A DNA stretch of 59,760 nucleotides from Haloquadratum sp. (GCA_028275165.1 JAQCNF010000167.1:1-59760); one strand, 5' to 3'; positions 33,943 to 43,529 are shown, numbered from the stretch's first letter. Notes: generated from the letters alone by a model not told the origin. Translations and numbers: made by a program.

Positions 33943-34914
33943 TTACTCCACTCCGAGGTATGCATCAATTACCGCATCATTGTTACGAATCTGTTCTGGC
34001 GGCCCTTGAATGAGGCGCTTGCCCTCATTCATGACGATGATTGTCTCAGAAAGTTCCATGATGACATTCATATCATGTTCGACGATACAGAAGGTGTACC
34101 CCTCCGAGCTCAACTTCTCGATACGATCCATGAGCTTCTGTGTGAGTGTCGGATTCACCCCTGCAACAGGTTCGTCAAGTAGAATTAATTCGGGATCAAG
34201 CATGAGGACACGGCCTAACTCGAGTAGTTTTCGCTGACCACCAGAGAGATTCTCGGCTGGTTCATCGCGTAAGTGCTCAATCTCTAACAATTCGAGCATC
34301 TCAACCCCTCGCTGACGTACCGTCTCCTCCTCGGTGCTTACTTTATCACGCCTGAACCAAGTGTTGATGACCGACTCGCCTGCCTGGCCTTGCGGAGCTA
34401 ACATAAGATTTTCCAATGCTGTCATTTCACCAAGTTCGCGTGTGAGTTGGAATGTGCGAACAAGTCCCTCGCGCGCTAATTGATATGGGCGTGCATTGCG
34501 TGCTTGCTCGCGCGACTGAGTCAATCGCTCCTCAGCAATGTATCCGCCTGCACCAACTGCGGCTCCACCGATAGTGATGGCCAGTGCAGGCAGCGCGCCA
34601 AAGCTAAACGCTCCTAAGCCGACCGCCGCGCCGATGACACCACCACTGAATCCTGCGGCGCTACCCCAGATAGTTGTCTCCATATCTGTTGGTGCCATAA
34701 GATATTGAAGATCGGTTCCGCGGTAGCTGATCCGACCATTGTCGGGCACATAAAATCCACTGATGAGATTGAACGTTGTCGTTTTCCCAGCGCCGTTTGG
34801 TCCAATAAGCCCGGTAATCGTTCCTGACTCAATCTCAAAGGTTGCACCATCAACAGCGACAATCCCACCAAACGTTTTTCGAAGATCTTCGACGGCAAGC
34901 AATGGATCGCTCAT
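33943..34914 (-). CDS. livG: ABC ATPase LivG with an extra hydrophobic glycine-rich insertion
   Basis: A 323-residue LivG ATPase, about 70 residues longer than usual. Walker A is GPNGAGKTT (38-46), the Q-loop is RTFQLTRELGEMTALENLM (from 153), signature LSGGQRKLLELGRVLM, Walker B LILLDEPVAGVNP, and H-loop VEHDMNVIMEL. Between Walker A and the Q-loop, residues about 72-140 form an insertion; its core WGSAAGFSGGVIGAAVGLG and LPALAITIGGAAVGAGGYI (83-125) is hydrophobic with small residues, like a helical hairpin able to enter a membrane, followed by a charged linker EERLTQSREQARNARP. Overlaps livM by 4 bases. Confidence 0.9.
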   Translation of the reverse strand: MSDPLLAVEDLRKTFGGIVAVDGATFEIESGTITGLIGPNGAGKTTTFNLISGFYVPDNGRISYRGTDLQYLMAPTDMETTIWGSAAGFSGGVIGAAVGLGAFSFGALPALAITIGGAAVGAGGYIAEERLTQSREQARNARPYQLAREGLVRTFQLTRELGEMTALENLMLAPQGQAGESVINTWFRRDKVSTEEETVRQRGVEMLELLEIEHLRDEPAENLSGGQRKLLELGRVLMLDPELILLDEPVAGVNPTLTQKLMDRIEKLSSEGYTFCIVEHDMNVIMELSETIIVMNEGKRLIQGPPEQIRNNDAVIDAYLGVE

Positions 34915-36590
34915 TCGGCACCCTCCGTGCGGCGAGTCCGCTGTTCACCGGTGGTACTCCCTTCTTGAGTTAACAAGCCTTCCGGGAGATAGTACAGGAC
35001 GATCAGGAACAGGATTCCGACGATCACAAGCCGGAACGCCTGAATATTAACCCGAATCGCAGGAGGAAAGAACCCAGCCAGTTGTGTCGTTGCCTGCTGG
35101 AATGCCCAGAACAGCGCAGCTCCAAATATCATACCCTTATTATTGCCTACACCACCGACGAACATGATGAGTAAGATAATGAACGTTACTCGTGGAGCGA
35201 ACGTCGTGAAGGTAAGTCCCTGTGCGTACATCGCCCACAGCGCACCAGCGAACCCAGCCAATCCTGACCCAATCATCATACTTTGCAACTTGTAAGTAAA
35301 TGGGTTCTTTCCAAGCGATTCAACAACAGTTTCGTCATTTCGAATCGCCCGAAGCACTCGACCGAACGGTGTCTGAACTGTCTGTTCGACGATATAAAAC
35401 AGCCCCGTCAAGAAGAGAATAAACCCAGCCAATTGTATCCGCGGATAATCAAGTTGCACGGTGAGTTCTCCCAATCCGATAATGACGTATCCGACGCCTA
35501 CGTCACCGCCAAAGGCAAGCATCCAAACCAGATTTTGAAATAGCGTCTGTAGTGCACCAGTGAGACGGCCCGCAGTCAGTGGGTCCACTAGTGGTAGCAC
35601 AAAATACCAGATACTTACAAACCATAGTGAACCAACGCCGATTATCGAAAGTCTGTTTGCTGCTATGACTGCTGAACGCTGGATGGCTATATAGTATGAG
35701 AGAACGAGCACTGAAAGCGCTGACAGTGTCACCGCAATCTGTATACTGACCGTTTCAATCACTGCCAGTGGAACCAGACTAACGAGAAGACCACTGCCAA
35801 CCAATATTGCAGTTATGAGCGCTGGTCGAGAAAGTTCACTATAATGTAGACGAACTGCCGTCACGGCGACAGTCCATGTATATATCGATACGACCAGTCC
35901 GACTGGCAGAATAATTCCAAAGAGAATAATAACAACCGTTGTGATAGCACCTACTCCAAGTGCCGCCAGAACCGCTCCACGCAGGGGAGCAGCGGTCTGG
36001 CCAAGTGCAGCGAACTGATACAGCCGTGTTTGAAGTGGCGGTGAGCGATGACGACACAACCATCCAAAGCCAGCAGTCGTTAAGCCCCAAACGACGGCGA
36101 CAAACACCCCAAATAGCACTGCACCCACCAGGCTCTGTCCAGTCACAGGAAAGTAACTCTGCAATGGGGGACTATAACCACGCAAAGCGTCTGGGCCGTT
36201 CGCCAACCAGGTTTCAGACTGGATGACGCGTTGGAAGATGACAGAAATACCCAACACAGTGATTGCCAAGTAATCTTCCCGTAGTCGGATCGTTGGCAAT
36301 GTCACCAGCCCACCGATTACGGCCGCCAGGAGTGTCCCAGCGAGGATTGCTATCGGCCATGTCCCAAGAAGTGGGACATTGCCGAGACCAATTACATAAA
36401 CAGTAAAATCACCCGGAGTATCTGGCCCCAGCACAAATAACGCTGCCGTGTAAGCCCCGACCAGATAAAATCCGACGTGTCCAAAGTCTAGCAATCCTGT
36501 GTGCCCATATTTGATATTCAGGCCAAGAGCTAAAATTCCATATATTGAGACAAGCAACAGGAATGAGACAACGACATCTGCAACAGCCAT
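34911..36590 (-). CDS. livM: Branched-chain amino-acid type ABC permease LivM, enlarged
   Basis: A 559-residue permease, where bacterial LivM is commonly 300-430. The N-terminal part is normal (LALGLNIKYGHTGLLDFGHVGFYLVGAYTAALF; LRLREDYLAITVLGISVIFQ), and the C-terminal third is normal (TPFGRVLRAIRNDETVVESLGKNPFTYKLQ, GALWAMYAQGLTFTTFAPRVTFIILLIMFVGGVGNNKGMIFGAALF). Between them, about residues 150-340, lie six or more additional hydrophobic segments with little charge. The last residues (TTGEQRTRRTEGAE) are polar. One base separates it from livH upstream, and it overlaps livG. The extra segments are in frame and well conserved in composition, not a frameshift. Confidence 0.9.
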   Translation of the reverse strand: MAVADVVVSFLLLVSIYGILALGLNIKYGHTGLLDFGHVGFYLVGAYTAALFVLGPDTPGDFTVYVIGLGNVPLLGTWPIAILAGTLLAAVIGGLVTLPTIRLREDYLAITVLGISVIFQRVIQSETWLANGPDALRGYSPPLQSYFPVTGQSLVGAVLFGVFVAVVWGLTTAGFGWLCRHRSPPLQTRLYQFAALGQTAAPLRGAVLAALGVGAITTVVIILFGIILPVGLVVSIYTWTVAVTAVRLHYSELSRPALITAILVGSGLLVSLVPLAVIETVSIQIAVTLSALSVLVLSYYIAIQRSAVIAANRLSIIGVGSLWFVSIWYFVLPLVDPLTAGRLTGALQTLFQNLVWMLAFGGDVGVGYVIIGLGELTVQLDYPRIQLAGFILFLTGLFYIVEQTVQTPFGRVLRAIRNDETVVESLGKNPFTYKLQSMMIGSGLAGFAGALWAMYAQGLTFTTFAPRVTFIILLIMFVGGVGNNKGMIFGAALFWAFQQATTQLAGFFPPAIRVNIQAFRLVIVGILFLIVLYYLPEGLLTQEGSTTGEQRTRRTEGAE

Positions 36591-36591
36591 A

Positions 36592-38046
36592 TTATTTTCC
36601 CCCGACGATGCCTTCGGGCTTTAACAATAAGACTCCGAGTAGTACGACGAATGCTACTGGGATACGGTATGTTGCGCTCAATCCTGGAATTGCGTATATC
36701 CCAACTTCCATAGCTAGTCCAACAATATAACTTCCTAAGATAGCACCATACACCGAAATTCCACCAAGAATGACACCGGCAAACATCGGTAAGAGAAGAT
36801 TAAATCCGAGATTGATCGTGATAGAGTTGAATAAGAACCCGAGCATCGTGCCACCAATTGCTGCAAACAAGCCTGCGATAATCCAGACAGACATCATTAC
36901 ACGACGGGTATTAATTCCACGAACAAGCGCAAGCTCTCGGTTATCGCTCGTTGCCCGCATTGTCTTGCCAAGAGTTGTCGCCTGTAGTATATAATGTAAC
37001 GCTGCCATCATCGTGAGAGCGAGTACAACAATGCCAATACGTAGCGGCGAAATACTAATACGAGTCGCTATGATGGATGTTTCCGGTGTATCAACTCCAG
37101 CAGAGAGGAGTGCTCCGGAGAACACCAGAGTGACGAGGCCGGCACTAATAGCAGCCAGTCGCTTCCCAACGACAGCTGCGCTTGTGGTGCGGTACCGGTA
37201 TGCGACAATCACAGCCGTGGTTGTAAGCACACTCATTAATGCGACTTCGATCCATCCGTATGAGAGAACAGCGACCGCTCCAGACTCACCAGTCCGAGTA
37301 CTCTGAATTGACATGAATATGCCACCATTAGTGAGAAACAGATCGAAGAATTTTGCCATGGTGACATCAAGTTGTCCACCAAAGAAAGGGAGTGTCGTAT
37401 CGACGGCATAAAATCGTATCTCACCGCCATAGAGTGTCTGAATGCTGAACCGAACCACAAATGCTACAGCTAATGACACGACGAGCATCATTGCCAGCTC
37501 AATATCCTTGTTTCGAAACGGCCGAAAAATACGCGACTCCAATAGTGGAACAGTTGCTCCGAGCATAACGAACGAAAACAGCACTGCTGCTAAAAAAGAG
37601 GGGACCGCTATCACCACAATTACACCAACGAGCACTGCAATCCCTACATGAACCGCCAGTGCAAGCGTGACTGGGGCTGAAATGCCCCACCAACTTCCCT
37701 TGAGCGCTGGCACACCACCCAGGTGATATACACTCCCAAGTACCCCACCAGCAGAGAGAACAAACAGAATCGCTGCTCCTGTCGGGGTTACTTGCTGTGC
37801 CTCGGAGGCGAATACATCAAAGAGCGGGACAGTATTTGGCTTGTTCACAAGCAGTGCAAGATACGCACCAAGAGTTAAGAGATCACCATGCGCAAAGTTA
37901 GGCACTTCAGCTATATCGTACACTAACGCCAACCCTGTGGCTCCTAATGCAACAATACTCCCCGTAACAACACCCGTCATCATCGCGTTCAACAAGCCCG
38001 TCTCGGCTGTCATGTCAAGAACTGCTAATGAATTGGATAAAATCAT
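36592..38046 (-). CDS. livH: Branched-chain amino-acid type ABC permease LivH, enlarged
   Basis: A 484-residue permease; typical LivH proteins have about 290-310. The start is the classic LivH opening (GVVTGSIVALGATGLALVYDIAEVPNFAHGDLLTLGAYLAL), and the end is classic too (TTLGKTMRATSDNRELALVRGINTRRVMMSVWIIAGLFAAIGGTML, PMFAGVILGGISVYGAILGSYIVGLAMEV). Two internal expansions are seen: residues about 80-150, and about 265-345, each with extra hydrophobic segments. It is the first gene of the livHMGF operon and divergent from livJ. The start may instead be the ATG at 38013 (MTAETGLLNAMM). Confidence 0.9.
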   Translation of the reverse strand: MILSNSLAVLDMTAETGLLNAMMTGVVTGSIVALGATGLALVYDIAEVPNFAHGDLLTLGAYLALLVNKPNTVPLFDVFASEAQQVTPTGAAILFVLSAGGVLGSVYHLGGVPALKGSWWGISAPVTLALAVHVGIAVLVGVIVVIAVPSFLAAVLFSFVMLGATVPLLESRIFRPFRNKDIELAMMLVVSLAVAFVVRFSIQTLYGGEIRFYAVDTTLPFFGGQLDVTMAKFFDLFLTNGGIFMSIQSTRTGESGAVAVLSYGWIEVALMSVLTTTAVIVAYRYRTTSAAVVGKRLAAISAGLVTLVFSGALLSAGVDTPETSIIATRISISPLRIGIVVLALTMMAALHYILQATTLGKTMRATSDNRELALVRGINTRRVMMSVWIIAGLFAAIGGTMLGFLFNSITINLGFNLLLPMFAGVILGGISVYGAILGSYIVGLAMEVGIYAIPGLSATYRIPVAFVVLLGVLLLKPEGIVGGK

Positions 38047-38274
38047 TTCGGTGAATTACCATTCAGAGACGCGTAGTTGGAAAGAGCAACTTAGAGTCAC
38101 CACAAGACGGCACTGGCTTCGTTGTTTTGACCGATCCTGAGGCATCCATCTCATAGGTTAAATCGTGACATCGTCAACAGAAAACCGTCTAAACTGTGTG
38201 TTCACAAGAATATCTTTCATCGAATTATGTAGCGTCAGTAGTTATATATATATTGACTCACAACCGGTCACACA

Positions 38275-39612
38275 ATGTCAGACCGAAGCCGACGTGATGT
38301 GATTAAATCGCTCGGAGCTGCTGGAACGGCTGGAACTATCTCACTCGCCGGGTGTAGCCAGCAAACGAGTAGTGAGTCAACAGAAACCTCAACACCAGAA
38401 AGTGGATCCGATAGCGGTGATGAACCGACCGAGCAAGCGGCTACTGAGGAATCGTCAGGTGGAGAGCCAGTTTCTCTTGGCTCAATTTTCCCCGTGACGG
38501 GAACGAACAGTGCATATGGAGGCGGTCATCAGCGGGCATTTAATCTCGCTGTTGAAGAAATCAATAATGCTGGTGGAATTCTCGGCGGACGCGAAGTCAC
38601 GGCAGTAAATAGCGATACCGAAGGGAGCCCTTCACGCGCTGCACAAAAATTCCGGACAATGATAAACGAAGAGGGGATCGTCGGCTTAGTCGGACCATAT
38701 TCGTCAGGGATCGGGACGACACTTGCCCCGATCGCGAAAGACAGCCGTGTAATGGAAATCTCAAATGGGAACACCTCACCAGCGCTGGAAACAGCAGGGG
38801 TGAACGAAGATAATAATGTCAAATACTATGGTCGAACTGCTCCGAATGATGTTCAACAGGCACTCGTTATGGCGCGTGTGCTCAATCAAACGGTTGAGGC
38901 TGAAACTGCTTCGTTCTTGTACGTGGATAATCCATACGGTGAAGGCTTAGCTTCTGAGGCAAGTGAGGCGTTCGATGGTGAAACGCTCAATATGGTCGCA
39001 TACAGTATGCAGACCAGCGATTACACATCAACGATTGATTCGGTATTTGATGGCGGCCCAGATGCAGTCGGAGCCGTTATGTACCCAGGAAACGGGCGGA
39101 CCATCTTACAGCAGTGGGGTGATAGTGGCTATGATGGACAATGGGTTGGTGCAGAGGCGATTTGGTCGCCAGATATGCTCTCTGAGATTTCAGATGTCGT
39201 TGAGGGAATGTATATTACATCACCGCAGACAGCTAATAGCTCAACATTCCAAGAAAATATGGGCGGTCAACAACAGATAACACAGTTTGCTCCGCATGCC
39301 TATGATGCGACATATCTTATGGGCCTCGCGCTTGAGCAGGGGGGCGAAGCCAGCGGAACAGCAATTGGAGAGAACGTTCGGAGCGTCTCACGCCCAACTG
39401 GTGATGACACTGAGGTCTCCGTTGCAGGCTTCGGCAATGGAAAGGAGGCTCTCGCAGACGGAAGTCCAGTAAACTACGAGGGCGCATCAGGATCGGTCGA
39501 TTTGAATGAAAATCTCGAACCAGTAGTACCATACCGGATTATGCGAGTCTCAGATGGAACTGCTGAGCTCAATCAAGAAGTGCCACTTTCATATTTTGAA
39601 GGAAAGATATAA
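38275..39612 (+). CDS. livJ: Branched-chain amino-acid type ABC substrate-binding lipoprotein
   Basis: A 445-residue binding protein of the Leu/Ile/Val type. The twin-arginine signal (SDRSRRDVIKS) is followed by lipobox LAGC with C27, then a Ser/Glu/Thr-rich linker. The ligand-binding core begins VSLGSIFPVTGTNSAYGGGHQRAFNLAVEEINNAGGILGGREV, and contains GLVGPYSSGIGTTLAPIAKDSRVMEISNGNTSPAL, the standard subtype signature. The gene is divergent from livH, with 228 bases between starts that must hold both promoters; TTATATATATATTG around 38242-38255 is the TATA of livJ. Ligands of this family include amino acids, amides and urea. Confidence 0.92.
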   Translation: MSDRSRRDVIKSLGAAGTAGTISLAGCSQQTSSESTETSTPESGSDSGDEPTEQAATEESSGGEPVSLGSIFPVTGTNSAYGGGHQRAFNLAVEEINNAGGILGGREVTAVNSDTEGSPSRAAQKFRTMINEEGIVGLVGPYSSGIGTTLAPIAKDSRVMEISNGNTSPALETAGVNEDNNVKYYGRTAPNDVQQALVMARVLNQTVEAETASFLYVDNPYGEGLASEASEAFDGETLNMVAYSMQTSDYTSTIDSVFDGGPDAVGAVMYPGNGRTILQQWGDSGYDGQWVGAEAIWSPDMLSEISDVVEGMYITSPQTANSSTFQENMGGQQQITQFAPHAYDATYLMGLALEQGGEASGTAIGENVRSVSRPTGDDTEVSVAGFGNGKEALADGSPVNYEGASGSVDLNENLEPVVPYRIMRVSDGTAELNQEVPLSYFEGKI

Positions 39613-39657
39613 TTCTGGAGGAACTATTTCGTCTATGGAGGCGCTCAATCGTATCTA

Positions 39658-40860
39658 ATGGGTGTAGATCTTGAGACACACTGGCATCCAACCACCAAGC
39701 TCAATATCATTGGTTCGGGTGTAAATTACGCGAAGTCATCGCCGCTCCCTTCAAACGTCACCCGCGACGAAATCGAAGAATATTGTTATACAGTCGCACA
39801 GCTGTACGAGCAATTTATCGAGAGTGTCTATGATGAGACGACACTGTCTCATCGTGAAGCGCAGACGTGGATCTTACGTCAGTTTGTTCGTGAAGGCGCC
39901 GAAAGGCTGAGCTTTGAAGCAATTGGACTGTATATCTGGGCAATCGGTCGCGCTACAGAGGGAGACCCCCTTTCCCGAACAATCGTCTCAGAGTACTTTG
40001 ATCGTGCCCATGCGAAAATGCAGGCTGCTGATTCAACACTGAGACATCGCGATGCACCACCATATCCTGATGATGTTCTCAGTGATCCGGTGCCGCTGTG
40101 GGTTGAATCATCGCTCATACCACAGTTGGCTCAGGCGCGTGAGGGGACAGAAAGTTTTACTGATACAATCAATCGCTTACTCTTGAGTGAGGTTGAGTCA
40201 ATTAAATTAAAGAATCTAATTGACGCGATTCAACAAGCGTATGACCAAATTCGCTTTATTGGCGTTCAAACCGTCCGGCCGAGATGGGACCGTGAACTCC
40301 CCATTTCGGTCCATGTCAGCGATCCATCACACCCGAGCAAAGTAGCAGAGGCCGACGTACTGACTGTCGATGGTCACATAGTGCCATTCAGTTGTGAAAT
40401 ACGCAGTCTTGAGACAAGTCATCGGAAGATGCTACCCCTATTCGGCTCAAAGACTCCACCTGAGCGTGGGCTAGCAAATCTGGGGCGTGCATTGGCGCAT
40501 GTTGAGGTGGAGTTATCATCGCTCATCCGCACAGCAAGAGAGACAGGCGTATACGCATTAGGGATGAAACAAACGCCTGTCGGTGGTGGAGGACATCTCG
40601 TTGTCGTTGTCCCAGACGAAGTGACTGTACATGACGGTCGAGAGGAATCAGGATTTATTCCACCTGACCGAATTGAACTCATTGACCGCGTTCTCACGGT
40701 TGAACGAGTGAGCAGCGTCCTGCCAGGTGCATACGAGGCACAGACGACAACAGCATTTTGGGTCCAGCACATGTCCTCAATTGAAGGACCGACGTCAACA
40801 CCAACCTCGGCAAGTGACGAACGTGAGCGGATTCCGACTCCAGTGCTGCGGACGGGATGA
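39658..40860 (+). CDS. Hypothetical protein, 400 residues
   Basis: I do not recognise the family. The protein is acidic, has no signal peptide and no clear membrane segment, so it is probably cytoplasmic. It has a helix-rich N-terminal half (VTRDEIEEYCYTVAQLYEQFIESVYDE, FIGVQTVRPRWDRELPISVHVSD) and a beta-rich C-terminal half with GGGGHLVVVVPDEVTVHDG. The final 40 residues are Ser/Thr/Pro-rich and end RIPTPVLRTG. It follows livJ by 45 bases on the same strand and could be read through from it, but its codon use and charge look ordinary for this genome. No catalytic motif stands out. Confidence 0.7.
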   Translation: MGVDLETHWHPTTKLNIIGSGVNYAKSSPLPSNVTRDEIEEYCYTVAQLYEQFIESVYDETTLSHREAQTWILRQFVREGAERLSFEAIGLYIWAIGRATEGDPLSRTIVSEYFDRAHAKMQAADSTLRHRDAPPYPDDVLSDPVPLWVESSLIPQLAQAREGTESFTDTINRLLLSEVESIKLKNLIDAIQQAYDQIRFIGVQTVRPRWDRELPISVHVSDPSHPSKVAEADVLTVDGHIVPFSCEIRSLETSHRKMLPLFGSKTPPERGLANLGRALAHVEVELSSLIRTARETGVYALGMKQTPVGGGGHLVVVVPDEVTVHDGREESGFIPPDRIELIDRVLTVERVSSVLPGAYEAQTTTAFWVQHMSSIEGPTSTPTSASDERERIPTPVLRTG

Positions 40861-40983
40861 GTAGTGACTGTTGGATATGAGAGCTGGATGATGTGGAACT
40901 CAAAACCCGAGACACGTAGCCGTTATTCGAGTTTAATTCAGCTTTAATATATTCTGAACTAAGTGTATATATCGCTCAACTCA

Positions 40984-41517
40984 CGTCCAACTCAATCACG
41001 GACGACAGGCGAACACCCACCGTGTTTCCCGACACAGTCAAAGAGCACGTGTCGCTGACAGTGTTAGGCAACCATTCTCGTGTCAGGGCTCGCACTTCCA
41101 AGCAACGAAGACGAATACCAGTCCCGGTACTTGACGAAGGCTGGGAGTTCATGGAAAGCACGCTTCATTATCGAGACGGCGAGTGGTACACGAGGCATGT
41201 TTGTGGGCACAGTGAATCCGAAGAACACGAGCAAGCGGTGCAACGAATGTGGGTGCGTTCATGACGACACCCGTCATTGAGACGAGTTTGGGTGCCAGCG
41301 GTGTGGAAAGCAGGACCACGCAGACCACAATGCGGTCTCCATCCGGCGGGCAGCAAAGTCACGGCGTGACTTTACGACGTTGAAGAATATTGTGGAGTTG
41401 TATCTCCTGCGAGGCCATCAGCCGTCTCGTGGGGGAAGCGTCAGTCAATCTGCTCTCACCTCAGGGCCAACGGTACCGAGTGAGGGCAGACAGTCCTCAC
41501 CTATACGGGTGAGATGA
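40984..41517 (+). pseudogene. tnpB remnant with large internal deletion
   Basis: The 5' part reads, in frame from 41022, VLDEGWEFMESTLHYRDGEWYTRHV, the strand region before the RuvC domain of TnpB. After a jump, the 41080 frame has FVGTVNPKNTSKRCNECGCVHDDTRH, an in-frame stop at 41278-41280, then DEFGCQRCGKQDHADHNAVSIRRA and a tail to a stop at 41515-41517. The zinc ribbon is complete, and a D is kept in HADHNA, but RuvC segments I and II are deleted. The rest of 40861-41691 holds no other gene. Confidence 0.75.
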
Positions 41518-41691
41518 AGACGCCACTGACAAGCCCCACCCTCAACGAGCGAACGCGTTTCTGGGTGAGTGAAGTGGGGGGCGTTGGCTTGGTTCACTCC
41601 ACCGCTAATCTCCCATGCTCCACTCCAACTTCCACTGCGTATGAACTCCCTCTCAGTCGGAGATTCTCATGACGTGACTCGTCGACACATA

Positions 41692-42534
41692 TCAGTTTGG
41701 AATCTCCTCGACCGTATTCTCTAAGATACCGATATCTTCGACTTCGATTTCAACCGTTTCGCCAGGGTTGAGCTTGATATCTTGAAACGTACCCACACCC
41801 TCTGGGGTTCCTGTTGCTATGATATCACCAGGTTGGAGTTCTACGCGAGAGGAGACGAACGAGACGAGCTCTGCAACAGATCGAATCATCATCGAAGTGT
41901 GGTCATCCTGCATCAATTCGCCGTTGACCCGCGAGGAGATTTCGAGATCTTGTGGGTCATCAATTTCGTCGACAACAACTGTTGGGCCGACTGGTGTCGT
42001 TGCCTGCATCGTTTTTCCTGAGAACCAATCCAGCATGTCGTCCTCGCCGACCTCCATGCCAAACTGGAGATCGCGGGCAGATGTATCGTTTAAAATAGTA
42101 TATCCGGCGACATGGTCAAGTGCGTTATCTGGCTCAACATGGCGAGCAGGTGTTCCAATAACCGCAGCAAGCTCGGCCTCATAGTCGATCTCTTCCGTGA
42201 CGGTCGTATGATACGAGATAGGTGCATCAGCACCCACTAACGTCCGGGGGAGTTTCATGAAGACAAGTGGAGGGTCCGGCACAGCGATATTGGATTCAGA
42301 CGCATGCGCTTCATAATTAAGTGCCGCGCAAAAAACAGTATTTTCTGCTTCAATCGGAGGGAGATGTGTAATGGTATGACGATTGAACGTTTCCCCACTC
42401 ACAGTCGACGCTGCCGAGGGATTTGCGACTGCCTCTGTGAAGTCTGAGTATGCTGCTGAAACATCAACGACGGCGTCGGGTTCGAACACTCCAATACGGG
42501 TTTGACCGTCAGCCCTGAATCGACCGATTCTCAT
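41692..42534 (-). CDS. Fumarylacetoacetate hydrolase (FAH) family protein
   Basis: A 280-residue enzyme with the FAH fold. The metal-binding residues are E119, E121 (DYEAELAAVIG) and D150 (TILNDTSARDLQ), followed by WFSGKTMQATTPVGPTVV and GDIIATGTPEGVGTF near the C-terminus, all typical of the C-terminal FAH domain that hydrolyses or decarboxylates 2-keto or 1,3-diketo acids. Some relatives act in L-rhamnose or L-fucose degradation as diketo-acid hydrolases, others in aromatic catabolism. Divergent from an SDR gene (101 bases between starts), which favours the sugar-acid role. The start at 42534 (MRIGRFRADG) is the normal one; the frame extends to 42552. Confidence 0.88.
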   Translation of the reverse strand: MRIGRFRADGQTRIGVFEPDAVVDVSAAYSDFTEAVANPSAASTVSGETFNRHTITHLPPIEAENTVFCAALNYEAHASESNIAVPDPPLVFMKLPRTLVGADAPISYHTTVTEEIDYEAELAAVIGTPARHVEPDNALDHVAGYTILNDTSARDLQFGMEVGEDDMLDWFSGKTMQATTPVGPTVVVDEIDDPQDLEISSRVNGELMQDDHTSMMIRSVAELVSFVSSRVELQPGDIIATGTPEGVGTFQDIKLNPGETVEIEVEDIGILENTVEEIPN

Positions 42535-42635
42535 AATCGAATTTCCATGCATACATTAATGATTGTTTCTCTTGTAGATGACAGGTTGATTGTTATGACA
42601 CCATATTTTATGAATCTGCGATTATCGCTATAAGT

Positions 42636-43418
42636 ATGGCACGAACCCCCACAACGTGGAGCTTCGACCCCGCATCGATGTTTAACCTAGCTGGGCAGAC
42701 CGCAGTTGTGACGGGAGCAGCATCTGGGCTTGGTCGTGCAATCGCGCACGGGTTCGCTGTCCGGAATGCTACCGTCGTCTGTGCTGATATTAATATTGAA
42801 GATGCGACAACAGTTGCAGAGAATATCGGTAATAACGCAACGGCTGTCAAAGTCGATGTGACTGATACTGACTCACTTCAGGCGCTGCGCGATGGCGTGA
42901 TTGAGGAGTTTGGAGGATATGATATTCTGTGTAATATTCCAGGTATCAATACTCGACAATCGGTCTTGGAGCTTTCAGAAGCACGCTGGCGACAAATACT
43001 CGAAGTGAACTTGACAGGCGTGTTTCTCGCAGCGAAGGTGCTGGGTGAGCCGCTCGTCAATCAACAGTCAGGAAGCGTGATCAATATGGCGTCGATTCGT
43101 GGTCTTGATGGGGGGCCAAATCAATCTGCATACTCAGCGAGCAAAGGTGGCGTCGTCCAGTTGACCAAGGGGCTCGCAGCTGAGTGGGCACCCGGTGTCC
43201 GGGTAAATGCACTCGCACCTGGATACATGAAAACACCGCTGGTCCGGGAGGCAATGGACGATAAAGAGTGGCAGAAGAAAATGCGTGAAGGACATATGCT
43301 TGAGCGGTTTGGCGAGCCTGAGGAAGTTGTCGGCGCAGCAATCTACCTCGCTGCGGAGGCAAGTTCGTTCGTCACTGGAACTATCCTCAGCGTTGATGGA
43401 GGCTGGACAGCCCAGTAG
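42636..43418 (+). CDS. SDR-family NAD(P)-dependent dehydrogenase
   Basis: A 260-residue short-chain dehydrogenase. The cofactor loop is VVTGAASGLGRAIA (TGxxxGxG, 26-33); the residue after the second strand, D51 in VVCADINIED, suggests NAD over NADP. The catalytic triad is S153, Y166 and K170 (YSASKGG). The C-terminus ITGTILSVDGG-type ending (VTGTILSVDGGWTAQ) is classical. The usual N-N-A-G motif reads CNIPGI, a small deviation. It may oxidise a hydroxyl of a 3-deoxy-sugar acid in one pathway with the divergent FAH gene; this is inference. Confidence 0.88.
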   Translation: MARTPTTWSFDPASMFNLAGQTAVVTGAASGLGRAIAHGFAVRNATVVCADINIEDATTVAENIGNNATAVKVDVTDTDSLQALRDGVIEEFGGYDILCNIPGINTRQSVLELSEARWRQILEVNLTGVFLAAKVLGEPLVNQQSGSVINMASIRGLDGGPNQSAYSASKGGVVQLTKGLAAEWAPGVRVNALAPGYMKTPLVREAMDDKEWQKKMREGHMLERFGEPEEVVGAAIYLAAEASSFVTGTILSVDGGWTAQ

Positions 43419-43529
43419 TCGATAGCATACAATGATCGCACGTGATTTTGATTGTGCAGACTTGGCCCTGATAGCGATAGATGCGATTCACACAATAAAA
43501 AAGAACGAACCTGATACGAAGGTGAGTCA

